64,000 nt of DNA from the NCBI RefSeq assembly GCF_001721685.1, contig NZ_CP012502.1, positions 3,100,001 through 3,164,000 on the forward strand. Reading direction: 5' to 3'. Origin of the DNA: Salisediminibacterium beveridgei. Lineage in GTDB: Bacteria; Bacillota; Bacilli; Bacillales; Salisediminibacteriaceae. Positions 22,408 to 30,213 of the stretch are shown piece by piece; within the stretch, counting starts at the first letter, position 1, and each line of letters starts with the position of its first letter. The translations under genes were made by a program, and so were the position numbers. The notes under the pieces were generated by a model. That model made no database searches, was not told the origin of the DNA, and saw nothing but the letters and a program-made list of their open reading frames with translations.

Positions 22408-22908
22408 ATGACAATCTCAATCCGAAACATGACACCAGCTGACTGGCCTGAAGTACACCGGATCTACCAGGAAGGTCTCGATACGGGCCTTGCCACGTTT
22501 GAAACCAAGGTTCCCGACTACGACGACTGGGATCATAAACATCATGCAGACTGCCGCATGATTGCAGAATATAACGGGAGGATTGCGGGTTTTGCCGCAC
22601 TCAGTCCCACATCACCAAGAGCCGCCTACCGGGGAGTGGCCGAGATCAGTATTTACATCGCCAGTGACATGGCCGGAAAAGGAGTCGGTGCCACCTTGCT
22701 TCATGCCCTGATTGCAGCCAGTGAAGAGGCCGGATTCTGGACCATTCAATCCGCCATCTTCCGAGAAAACACGACCAGTATTCACCTCCACAAAAAAGCC
22801 GGCTTCCGGGAAATCGGCTACCGTGAAAAAGTGGCCGAGCGCTTCGGACGGTGGCACGATATCATTCTCATGGAACGAAGAAGCCTTACCGTGGCACCGT
22901 TCCAATGA
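22408..22908 (+). CDS. GNAT N-acetyltransferase (phosphinothricin acetyltransferase-like)
   Basis: 166 residues, the length of the Pat/YwnH group. It would transfer acetyl from acetyl-CoA to the amino group of a small molecule such as an amino-acid analogue. The N-terminus IRNMTPADWPEVHRIYQEGL and the stretch TGLATFET are typical. The acetyl-CoA loop appears as DMAGKGVGATLLHAL (about 91-105), and NTTSIHLHKKAGFREIG (near 128) is the family signature. An AAGGAG site is upstream. Its last 23 bases overlap the end of the convergent rlmA gene. The actual substrate is not shown. Confidence 0.88.
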   Translation: MTISIRNMTPADWPEVHRIYQEGLDTGLATFETKVPDYDDWDHKHHADCRMIAEYNGRIAGFAALSPTSPRAAYRGVAEISIYIASDMAGKGVGATLLHALIAASEEAGFWTIQSAIFRENTTSIHLHKKAGFREIGYREKVAERFGRWHDIILMERRSLTVAPFQ

Positions 22909-23770
22909 GAATCGTCAGATCAATCGTGATGTCATCGGGGCCATCAAACGCATAAGCCTTCATCTCTTCCTTGGTTGCATGCCAGCTGAGCGGCGTCATG
23001 CGGCAGATCAGCTGTTTCATCTCCCGACTCAGTCTCATGGCCGACCGTATCCGGACTTCTTGCATGTCTGGAAAAGCCTCACGAAATCGGGTCACCGTTT
23101 CGCGGTTGTCATAATTGGATTCTTCTTCAGGATGAAAATAACTGCGAATTTCCTTCAGGTAACCCGGGTTCGGAACCACCTTCAATGCCATCCCTCCAGG
23201 CACCATGATCCGCTTCATTTCCTCGTAATTCGATGGGGACAAGACCGTCAACGCCACATCCACAGCATCCGCCCTCAGTGGAGCCTTAGTCAAATCGGCT
23301 GCCAGCCACACTGCTTCTGTGTCCAGATGTTTCGTCGCTTCCTGAATGCCTTCCTTGGAAATATCCAGACCCACCCCCCTTGCCTGAGGTAACCCTTGCA
23401 GCAAACTTGCAAGGTGAGAACCTTCCCCGGATCCCAGATCTGCCAGATACAGAAGCTCCGACAAATCCTCTCCTTTTTCCAGTTTGATCAAGTCAATCAA
23501 TCTTTGATGGAGCGCATCGTACAAGCCTGAATCCTGAATCACCGTCCGCCTCGCTTGAAAAAGCCCCTTATCATAACGCGTCTGCACTCGACGATTCACC
23601 AGATTCACATACCCCTGCTTCGCAACGTCGTATCTGTGTCCACTTGGGCAAACCAGGCTTGCATCAATCGCCAAACCCAGAGGTTCCTGACAAAGTGCGC
23701 AGCATAAACGTCCTTCCCAGTCTTTTAACCGTAAGAGACTTCGCTCTTTTTTGTTCATTCTTCTCACCAT
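22886..23770 (-). CDS. rlmA: 23S rRNA (guanine-N1)-methyltransferase (RlmA family)
   Basis: 294 residues. The N-terminal zinc-binding domain has CALCQEPL near residue 24 and CPSGHRYDVAKQGYVNL near 37, a hallmark of RlmA. The Rossmann methyltransferase domain follows with LADLGSGEGSHLASLL (near 108) and the downstream D of ADLTKAP and VLSPSNYEE motifs. In Gram-positive bacteria RlmA(II) methylates G748 of 23S rRNA, which affects macrolide and ketolide binding. Two in-frame starts are close together (23770 and 23758); neither has a strong ribosome site. The 3' end overlaps the convergent GNAT gene by 23 bases. Confidence 0.88.
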   Translation of the reverse strand: MVRRMNKKERSLLRLKDWEGRLCCALCQEPLGLAIDASLVCPSGHRYDVAKQGYVNLVNRRVQTRYDKGLFQARRTVIQDSGLYDALHQRLIDLIKLEKGEDLSELLYLADLGSGEGSHLASLLQGLPQARGVGLDISKEGIQEATKHLDTEAVWLAADLTKAPLRADAVDVALTVLSPSNYEEMKRIMVPGGMALKVVPNPGYLKEIRSYFHPEEESNYDNRETVTRFREAFPDMQEVRIRSAMRLSREMKQLICRMTPLSWHATKEEMKAYAFDGPDDITIDLTILIGTVPR

Positions 23771-23852
23771 CCCGATTTAACGTGTCGGATAATGTCCGAC
23801 TATTCAACTCTTACTTTAACACTTCCGGTGCCATTTATTTTCACAATGACAC

Positions 23853-23885
23853 AAAAAAGACTCCCGGGGGCTGGGAATCTTTTTT
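23853..23885. terminator. Hairpin with A and T flanks in the 23.8 kb gap
   Basis: AAAAAAGA..CCC pairs with GGG..TCTTTTTT around a short loop. It looks like a bidirectional terminator, but no gene end is close to it on the forward strand. The rest of the 23771-24089 gap shows nothing coding. Confidence 0.5.
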
Positions 23886-24041
23886 GGTGCTTCTCTATGA
23901 TTAAGCAATGCTGGTAAAAAACCTGTGACATACAGGAAGCGTGTATATGGAAAATCGGCCTCTCGCCAAACCTTGATGGCGAAATTCTTAAGTGCACTTA
24001 CACTTCACTCCTTTAACGAAGTTAAACTTTCTTCATATACG

Positions 24042-24082
24042 AAAAACGGAGATGTATCCAGCTTTCATAGGGATACATCTCC
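24042..24082 (-). terminator. Terminator after the M23 gene
   Basis: The arms GGAGATGTATCC (24048-24059) and GGATACATCTCC (24071-24082) are exact complements. On the reverse strand they are followed by GTTTTTCG. It lies 8 bases past the stop of the M23 gene. Confidence 0.85.
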
Positions 24083-24089
24083 TGTTTGA

Positions 24090-25298
24090 TTAATTGAGGT
24101 AGTTCAGTGGATTGACACTGTTTGATTTTTGTCCATTCCAACCACCTTCATGTACTTCAAAATGTAAATGGATACCTGTTGATACGCCGGTTGTTCCCAT
24201 GACACCAATTTTTTCACCACGTGAAACCCGCTGTCCCTGCTTTACATCAATGGAGGCCAGGTGGGCATATAAGGTTGTTACAGTCTGGTTCCCTATGGCA
24301 TGAGAAATCAGAATCGTGTTTCCATAACCGCTCATATATCGCGCTCCAATAACTGTTCCTTCTTCTGCCGCTGTGATAGTCGTTCCCCCATTTCGGGAGA
24401 TGTCAATCCCGTAATGAAATCCCTCTGTTCCGTGAACCGGATGTGTTCTTGGCCCATAAGATGAAGTCACCGTCCGGCCTGGTGTCGGCCACTGAAGCGC
24501 TCCTGAACCACCCTGGGCGGATTGTTGCCTTGCTTTTGCTTGTTCGAGTTCCTCTTTCGCCGCAGCCTCCTGGCTTTCAACAATGGCCATCTCTTCTTCA
24601 TTGGACACAATGAAATTTTCCGTGTCGATTTTTTGTTCTTCGAGATTTGCTACAATGTCTTCCTTCTCTTTTAGCTGTTGTTCAATGTCCTCTAATAAAT
24701 CAGCAAGTTCTTCTATTTGGTTTTCTAAACGCAAAGCTGCTTCTTCCAGTTCATCCTGCGCTGTTTCCAACGCTTTCTGGTCGTCAATATGCTCGTCAAG
24801 CAGATTTCTGTCCTGTTTGGCAATACTGTGCAAAGCCGAAATGCGTTCAATAAAATCACTGAAATTACTTGCACCGAGAATCACTTCAACATAGTCCAGT
24901 GATCCATTCGCTTGATACATCGACCTGACACGGTCTTTAAGCAGTTTATCCCGTTCCGCGATTCTTTCTTCCAATTCTTCAATTTTTATTTGTAATGCAC
25001 TGATCTCTTCCTCTGTCTGCGCTTTATCTCGTTCAGTCTCTTCAATATCAGACTCAGTCTTTGCTGCCTCTTCATCCAGCTCCTGAAACTCATCATAGGC
25101 TTGATTGATCTTGGCTTCAATTTCCTCAAGCTTCTGATTGGCTTCCTCTGTTTCGCGGGATTTTTGTTGCTTTTGTTCCTGGTATGTTTCAATGTCCTGT
25201 TCAATCTCACTCACTTCATCTGCCTGAACAACGCCCACCATCATCATCGCCAATACCACCACAATAAGAATAAACCCTGATTTCCCTCTCTCGTTCAT
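24090..25298 (-). CDS. Murein hydrolase activator / M23 peptidase with coiled coil (EnvC/PcsB type)
   Basis: 402 residues from the ATG at 25298, which has a GGAGGT site seven bases upstream. An N-terminal signal sequence (about 6-27, ending VVQA) is followed by a long coiled coil (about 30-255, heptads rich in E, Q and L) and a LytM/M23 domain (about 285-395). The zinc ligands are visible: GFHYGIDIS holds H and D, and HLHFEVHEGG holds the HxH pair. The complete zinc site suggests an active endopeptidase rather than a dead EnvC-like activator. The coiled coil recalls CwlO, PcsB and EnvC, which work with FtsEX; no ftsEX gene is nearby. Confidence 0.9.
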   Translation of the reverse strand: MNERGKSGFILIVVVLAMMMVGVVQADEVSEIEQDIETYQEQKQQKSRETEEANQKLEEIEAKINQAYDEFQELDEEAAKTESDIEETERDKAQTEEEISALQIKIEELEERIAERDKLLKDRVRSMYQANGSLDYVEVILGASNFSDFIERISALHSIAKQDRNLLDEHIDDQKALETAQDELEEAALRLENQIEELADLLEDIEQQLKEKEDIVANLEEQKIDTENFIVSNEEEMAIVESQEAAAKEELEQAKARQQSAQGGSGALQWPTPGRTVTSSYGPRTHPVHGTEGFHYGIDISRNGGTTITAAEEGTVIGARYMSGYGNTILISHAIGNQTVTTLYAHLASIDVKQGQRVSRGEKIGVMGTTGVSTGIHLHFEVHEGGWNGQKSNSVNPLNYLN

Positions 25299-25409
25299 CA
25301 ACTGTACCTCCAAAATTTCTTGATTGATCGTCCGGTCCGTTTAGAATAATACCAGATGAATCTAAAGAAACTTTGAAGTCATTAAAATGTAATCGTATTT
25401 TAAACGAAT

Positions 25410-25550
25410 TTAAATATGCTCAAATGAAAGAACACCTGCGGCATAGCTGTCTCCACTACCTATCCGGTCCACCACATCACACTCCATGGTCTCACCTTCA
25501 TGTAACTTTTTCGCAGTGTCCTTCGTTACTAGTAAATCATCATGAATCAT
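25410..25550 (-). pseudogene. C-terminal remnant of a PfkB-family sugar kinase (KdgK-like)
   Basis: Within the otherwise gene-free 25.3-25.8 kb stretch the reverse strand encodes 46 residues ending in TAA. They include VVDRIGSGDSYAAGVLSFE, which is the PfkB-family C-terminal signature with the catalytic aspartate (GSGD). The DRIG form is typical of 2-keto-3-deoxygluconate kinases. The preceding HEGETMECDVVD fits the strand that leads into this motif. A normal kinase is about 310-340 residues; the N-terminal part and the ATP-binding end are missing, and a stop lies just upstream. It is therefore a decayed gene. No kdgA, kdgR or kdgT is seen nearby. Confidence 0.6.
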
Positions 25551-25687
25551 CTTCCCGTCTCCTGATTAATGAGTTTTTTCTATACAAATGAATGACCCAT
25601 TATTAAAATAACTGTTCTAGTAGGGATGACTAAACATTCAAACATGAAGTCTAACCTTTGAATTGGTTCACCACAATCAAAAGCTAA

Positions 25688-25701
25688 TCAAAACGCTTCT
25701 G
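25688..25701. promoter_or_regulatory. Weak cre-like site upstream of the kinase remnant
   Basis: TCAAAACGCTTCTG matches 11 of 14 positions of the CcpA consensus TGWAARCGYTWNCW. It may be a leftover of the decayed sugar-kinase operon. The rest of 25551-25797 shows no clear gene; one open stretch with SDDFVGVIDNDDPFLISIK is not identified. Confidence 0.25.
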
Positions 25702-25797
25702 ATCCGAAATGCCGCGACTTTGATTGAAATCAGAAATGGGTCATCATTATCGATGACACCCACAAAATCATCTGACTGAGACAGTGTTTGATCATAT

Positions 25798-26493
25798 TCA
25801 CTGGTCTTCACTAATGCGGTATCCGATTCCCCAGATCGTCTCGATCACGTTACGGTTACAGCCTGCAGAAGCGAGTTTCGTCCGAATATTTTTTACATGC
25901 GTATCCACAGAGCGCGAATCTCCAGCAAAGTCCATGCCCCATTCCAGCTGCAGAATTTCTTCACGGCTGTAAACCCTCCCTGGATTGGAAGCAAGTCTGT
26001 ACAGAATCTTATATTCTTTACTGGTTAACAGAATTTCCTGGTCGTTATAAGTCACCATATATTTTTTCGGATCAATCACGAGGTCCTGAATCTGAAAGGA
26101 TCCATCTGCCGAAACAGGGTATTGCAAACGGCGCAAGACGGAATCCACTCTCGTTAACAATTCAGCCGGATCAAAGGGTTTCACCAGATAATCATCTGCC
26201 CCAAGATGCAGTCCCCGCGCTACACGTGCTGTGTCATCTGGCCCCGACAGGAGAATCACTGAAAATGCCCGGTCATTCTGTTTGAAAAGCGCTTTTAACA
26301 TTTCCAGATCAACCGCTCCGATCATCATCACATCCAGGATGACAAGGGATATCCGGTTATCTTGAAGCATCAACTCCATTGCCTCGGAACCACTTGCCGC
26401 TTCGACAATCGTGAAGGCTTCTTGAGAGAAACAGTTTTTTACGAACGTCCTCATCTCTTCGTTGGCATCTGCGATCAATAATTGCCTTTCCAT
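25798..26493 (-). CDS. Orphan response regulator, OmpR/PhoB family
   Basis: 231 residues. Receiver domain (about 3-118) with the acidic pair near the start (IADANEEM), the phospho-acceptor aspartate in LVILDVMM (near 54), the switch serine in LLSGPDD and the lysine in YLVKPFDP. The C-terminal winged helix (about 130-228) has the typical ILLTSKEYKILYRLASNPGR and SVDTHVKNIRTKL, and ends in IWGIGYRI. AGGAGG precedes the ATG. No histidine kinase gene is adjacent, so the partner is elsewhere. WalR-like direct repeats lie 240 bases upstream, before the divergent NlpC/P60 gene; whether this protein binds them is open. Confidence 0.9.
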   Translation of the reverse strand: MERQLLIADANEEMRTFVKNCFSQEAFTIVEAASGSEAMELMLQDNRISLVILDVMMIGAVDLEMLKALFKQNDRAFSVILLSGPDDTARVARGLHLGADDYLVKPFDPAELLTRVDSVLRRLQYPVSADGSFQIQDLVIDPKKYMVTYNDQEILLTSKEYKILYRLASNPGRVYSREEILQLEWGMDFAGDSRSVDTHVKNIRTKLASAGCNRNVIETIWGIGYRISEDQ

Positions 26494-26653
26494 GCAACGT
26501 TCCTCCTGCCCAAGTGTAATGGTGCCTGTCTTTCTACCTCTCAGTATGCCACCTCAAAACATGGAAGTACAATTTCTAACAACCGGCTTTCTTCCTCTGA
26601 ATGCCATTTGCACATACAGGTCACTTCTTCGTGAAAAGACTCTCAACTACTGG

Positions 26654-26667
26654 TATAAGCGCTTTTT
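26654..26667. promoter_or_regulatory. Possible cre site in the response-regulator/NlpC intergenic region
   Basis: TATAAGCGCTTTTT matches 12 of 14 positions of the CcpA consensus. It lies about 160 bases upstream of the response regulator and about 185 upstream of the NlpC/P60 gene, which is far for either promoter, so its role is doubtful. Confidence 0.25.
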
Positions 26668-26731
26668 TAAATCATTATGAAGCCACTTCACATCACGATC
26701 CAGTAAATGATGAAAGATTGTGGTCTTCATT

Positions 26732-26759
26732 TGTTACCTGAATGTTATCTGATTGTAAG
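26732..26759. promoter_or_regulatory. WalR-like tandem repeats upstream of the NlpC/P60 gene
   Basis: TGTTAC-N5-TGTTAT-N5-TGTAAG: three hexamers exactly 11 bases apart. The WalR (YycF) consensus is TGTWAH-N5-TGTWAH; the first two hexamers fit fully and the third differs only in its last base. The repeats end 90 bases before the start codon of a peptidoglycan-hydrolase-like gene, the class of gene WalRK controls in Bacillus. The adjacent orphan OmpR-type regulator is an alternative binder. Nothing else coding is seen in 26494-26849. Confidence 0.65.
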
Positions 26760-26849
26760 ATGCGTCATTGAATCGTAACCGCAAGTACAAAGTTTCTACA
26801 CAAACGAGCGTTATGCTTACTCTGTACTAATAAAAAGGAGTGAAAGATT

Positions 26850-27812
26850 ATGAAAAGAACAGTCGCAAGTTTCATCGTCGCCGGGGCGGTACTCATAGCA
26901 CCATTAACCAGTGAAGCAGCTTTGGGGGATCAGCTGTTGCGTCAAGGGATGCAGCATGAAGATGTCCGGGAACTGCAGGTGGAACTGAGGGATTTAGGGA
27001 AAATGCAATCCAGTGCCGACAGCATCTTCGGACCACTGACACGAGAGGCAGTCATCAAATTCCAGTCTGCCCGCGGTCTGACCGTTGACGGCATCGTCGG
27101 ACCGGAAACCGTAGGTGCACTTCAGCAAAATAACGAGTCTCAGGTACAAACTTCATCGAGCTCAGGTGACTGGGACGGAAACACCTTGTTACGACAAGGG
27201 GACCGGGGAGCGAAAGTCAGTGCGCTGCAAACTTCCTTACAGCAGGATGGTCATTATAACAGCAGCATCGACGGCATCTTTGGCCCAATCACAGCAGAAG
27301 CCGTCAGATCCTTGCAACGAAATGCAAGCATTGCAGTGGATGGTATTGCCGGTCCGCAAACCTATGCAGCGATCAATGGCACCGTACAGGTTTCTTCATC
27401 CAATAACTCCACGCAAAGCAGCAGTTCATCGAGCAACACTTCATCTTCATCGAATGTGGAATCTTTGGTTAGTGATGCCAAACAACAGATCGGCGCGCCT
27501 TATTCCTGGGGTGGAACCACACCAAGCGGCTTTGACAGCAGTGGCTATATCGTCTACGTCTTTGCACAGAACGGGATTGATTTATCCCGGACACACCGTG
27601 AGTATTACCATGAAGGGACCTCTGTCTCCTCACCTTCCAGAGGCGACGTCGTATTTTTCCAGACTTACTTGGATGCACCGTCTCACGCAGGCATTTATCT
27701 CGGTGACAACACGTTTATTCACAACAGCTCCTCACAAGGCGTTATCATAACCAGTATGGATAATTCCTATTGGAGTCCACGGTACATAGGTGCCAAACGC
27801 TATATCAATTAA
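26850..27812 (+). CDS. Secreted NlpC/P60-like protein with two PG-binding domains, catalytic Cys replaced
   Basis: 320 residues. A signal peptide (about 1-23, cut near SEA-AL) is followed by two PG_binding_1 domains (about 30-92 and 108-172; each ends in VDGIVGPET or VDGIAGPQT), a serine-rich linker (175-203) and an NlpC/P60 domain (about 204-320). In active members the nucleophile is the cysteine of FDCSG; here it reads GFDSSGYIVYVF. The whole protein has no cysteine. The histidine (SHAGIYLGDN) and the second polar histidine (FIHNSS) are kept. It may bind peptidoglycan without cutting it, or use serine. AAAGGAG supports the start, and WalR-like repeats lie upstream. Confidence 0.88.
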   Translation: MKRTVASFIVAGAVLIAPLTSEAALGDQLLRQGMQHEDVRELQVELRDLGKMQSSADSIFGPLTREAVIKFQSARGLTVDGIVGPETVGALQQNNESQVQTSSSSGDWDGNTLLRQGDRGAKVSALQTSLQQDGHYNSSIDGIFGPITAEAVRSLQRNASIAVDGIAGPQTYAAINGTVQVSSSNNSTQSSSSSSNTSSSSNVESLVSDAKQQIGAPYSWGGTTPSGFDSSGYIVYVFAQNGIDLSRTHREYYHEGTSVSSPSRGDVVFFQTYLDAPSHAGIYLGDNTFIHNSSSQGVIITSMDNSYWSPRYIGAKRYIN

Positions 27813-27817
27813 TCATC

Positions 27818-27850
27818 AAAAAAGCCGTCACGATTTTTCGTGGCGGCTTT
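27818..27850. terminator. Bidirectional terminator between NlpC/P60 and GH42 genes
   Basis: AAAGCCGTCACG pairs with CGTGGCGGCTTT (one wobble pair) around a T-rich loop. On the reverse strand the stem is followed by six T residues, which suits the GH42 transcript; on the forward strand by three. Confidence 0.8.
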
Positions 27851-27981
27851 CAATCTGTTCTTTTCACATATCATTCTGCCCGTGCATCCAGATCTGCGGC
27901 TATTGTTTCTCTATGGTGACAAACGTATAGCGCAGCTTTTCCCGATACATCGGTGTCTTCCCTTCCTTTTCAGGATGTTCC

Positions 27982-30027
27982 TTACTGATCCGTCAGAATC
28001 ACAAACTGATTGGCGTTCAGGTGAACGGAGTCTTTATGGGTATGATTCGTCAGCACGTCAATGAACCCTTCCTTTTGAAGTGGAACGGAGTGCGGCTGAC
28101 CGCTGAAATTCATCAGGAAAAACCAGCTTCTCTCGCCATCAGTACGTTCGGACACCGTAACACCATCAGGAAGTGATTCTGTCAGCCCGTTATGAAGACC
28201 TTTTTCCTCAAGGAGTTGATCAGTAAAGTCCTTCAAAAATACTGCATCGTTGCGGGATGCGATATGATATACCTTCCCTTTTCCGAGATGATTCACGGTC
28301 ACCGCAGGCATACCGGCGTAAAAGTCTGATCCATACGTGGCAAGTACTTCGGCACTTTCCGCATGAATGACTTCACACAGTTCACGGGCAGAGTAGACGC
28401 GCCCATCTGGAAATTTCACCTCATTGGTCTGCCCATCATGAAGGCTGTCGATTTCTTCAGCCCAGATGCCTGTCAGTTCCCTCAAAGGCCCCGGAAAACC
28501 GCCGAGAAATGCCAGGTCTGATTCATTTACAATCCCGGACCAGTAAGTCGTCACAAGAGTTCCGCCACCTTTGACAAAGGCCTCCAGGCGCTGTGCGACA
28601 CCTTCACGGACCATATACAGCATCGGAGCCACGATAATCTCATACCCGTCGAAGGCATCATCCATATCGATGACATCCACACCGACACCCGCTTCCCAGA
28701 AAGGACGATAGTGATTGCGGATGGTTGCTTCATAGTTCAGCCCCTGATTCCGGGGACCTTTGGCATCGTTTATTGCCCAGCGGTTCTCCGTATCGAAAAT
28801 CAAGGCTGCTTTTGCGTCCACCTTGGTGCCCACGATATCATCAAGTTTGGCGAGCCCTTCGCCCAATTTACTGACCTCCTGAAACACGCGGGGTTTCTCT
28901 GTCCCTTCATGATCCACAACCGCTCCGTGGAATTTTTCAAAAGAACCCCGGCTTTTTCGCCACTGAAAATACTGAACCGTATCTGACCCGTGGGCGACCG
29001 CCTGGATCGACGACAGGGCATGCATCCCCGGGCGCTTCTGTTTACTGACATTCTGCCAGTTCGTCATGCTTGGTGAACTCTCCATGAGCATAAATGGCCG
29101 GCCACCTTTCATGGCCCGCATCCAGTCATGATTCAGAGCGGTCCACGCTGCAATGTCTGCATCGGATTCATCCCGGTGCCACAGCGGATAGGAGTCCCAG
29201 GACACCACATCGACCATATGCTTGAACTTTCCGTAGTTCAATGCGTTAAAGCCTTCCATAAAATTCGTCGTTACCGGCAGCTCTGATCCCGTTTTCCGGA
29301 TTGGAGCGATCTCCTCTCGCATAAAATCCATCGCGTTATCCGTGATGAACCGCATCCAGTCCAGATTCAAACCGTGTACGGATGTTTCACCATGAGGCGC
29401 CGGGGATTCGACCTGCGTCCAGCTGGTATAGGTGTGACTCCAGAACCTGGTCCACCAGGCGTGATTCAGCACTTCGAGAGTACCGTAACGTTCCTTCAGC
29501 CAGTCGCGGAAACGTTCCTGACAGTAGTCACAGTGGCAGTGACCGCCGTTGTATTCATTGGAGATGTGCCAGCCGATCACTGCCGGGTGATCTTTATACC
29601 GCTCTGCAAGTTTCGAGTTGATCCTGCGCACGAATGTCCGGTATACCGGTGAACTGTAACAGTGATTGTGCCGTTCGCCGTGGAGGTTTCTGATGCGGTT
29701 CTTCCCTGTTACCAGTACTTCAGGATACTTCTTTGACATCCAGGCTGGCCGGGCGCCGCTCGGGGTGGCAAGCAACACATAGACACCTGTCTCATAGAGG
29801 CGGTCCAGGACGTGATCGAGCCATTCAAATTCAAAGACACCTTCTTCCGGCTCGAGGGTGAACCACGAGAAGATCCCCACAGACATCACATTGCAGTTTG
29901 CTTTTTTCATCAGTCGTAAATCTTCTTCAAATACATCGGGATAGTCAAACCACTGCTCCGGGTTATAATCGGCCCCGTGGAGTATTTTCGGTATTTTTTC
30001 TGAAATGGGTTTAAATCGTTTCGTCAT
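27982..30027 (-). CDS. Beta-galactosidase, glycoside hydrolase family 42
   Basis: 681 residues, typical of GH42. The TIM barrel (about 10-390) carries the acid/base glutamate in WHISNEYNGGH (near 157) and the nucleophile glutamate in MLMESSPS (near 316). The structural zinc cysteines are present (HNHC near 114 and CHCDYC near 162-167). The trimerisation domain (about 400-610) and a small C-terminal beta domain follow. There is no signal peptide, so it acts inside the cell, probably on galacto-oligosaccharides or galactan fragments. It lies 186 bases after an MFS transporter gene in the same direction; that gap may hold its own promoter (TTGATG-16-TATACA on the reverse strand). Confidence 0.94.
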   Translation of the reverse strand: MTKRFKPISEKIPKILHGADYNPEQWFDYPDVFEEDLRLMKKANCNVMSVGIFSWFTLEPEEGVFEFEWLDHVLDRLYETGVYVLLATPSGARPAWMSKKYPEVLVTGKNRIRNLHGERHNHCYSSPVYRTFVRRINSKLAERYKDHPAVIGWHISNEYNGGHCHCDYCQERFRDWLKERYGTLEVLNHAWWTRFWSHTYTSWTQVESPAPHGETSVHGLNLDWMRFITDNAMDFMREEIAPIRKTGSELPVTTNFMEGFNALNYGKFKHMVDVVSWDSYPLWHRDESDADIAAWTALNHDWMRAMKGGRPFMLMESSPSMTNWQNVSKQKRPGMHALSSIQAVAHGSDTVQYFQWRKSRGSFEKFHGAVVDHEGTEKPRVFQEVSKLGEGLAKLDDIVGTKVDAKAALIFDTENRWAINDAKGPRNQGLNYEATIRNHYRPFWEAGVGVDVIDMDDAFDGYEIIVAPMLYMVREGVAQRLEAFVKGGGTLVTTYWSGIVNESDLAFLGGFPGPLRELTGIWAEEIDSLHDGQTNEVKFPDGRVYSARELCEVIHAESAEVLATYGSDFYAGMPAVTVNHLGKGKVYHIASRNDAVFLKDFTDQLLEEKGLHNGLTESLPDGVTVSERTDGERSWFFLMNFSGQPHSVPLQKEGFIDVLTNHTHKDSVHLNANQFVILTDQ

Positions 30028-30213
30028 GATCCCTCACCTACACTTTCATATACCCGTACAGTCATTACATCCTTTCGTCCCTTCCTGCGCAGAGCCCTGT
30101 TGTTCTATGTCTCCGTTCGTTGATCACTCGCTTCAGGTCAGCAGTCATCCTGCGATTATGTATATCAGACCTCCCTGACGCATCAATCTCTCTTTCACTC
30201 TCGCAAAGTCCAC

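Noticed and set aside
25388..25404. WalR-like site before the M23 gene (TGTAAT-N5-TTTAAA)
   Set aside because: The second hexamer breaks the consensus and the orientation is opposite to the gene, so it is much weaker than the site at 26732.
25373..25591. Forward-strand 72-codon frame in the 25.4 kb gap
   Set aside because: It has no ribosome site and is the complement of the kinase remnant, whose reverse-strand reading is a known signature.
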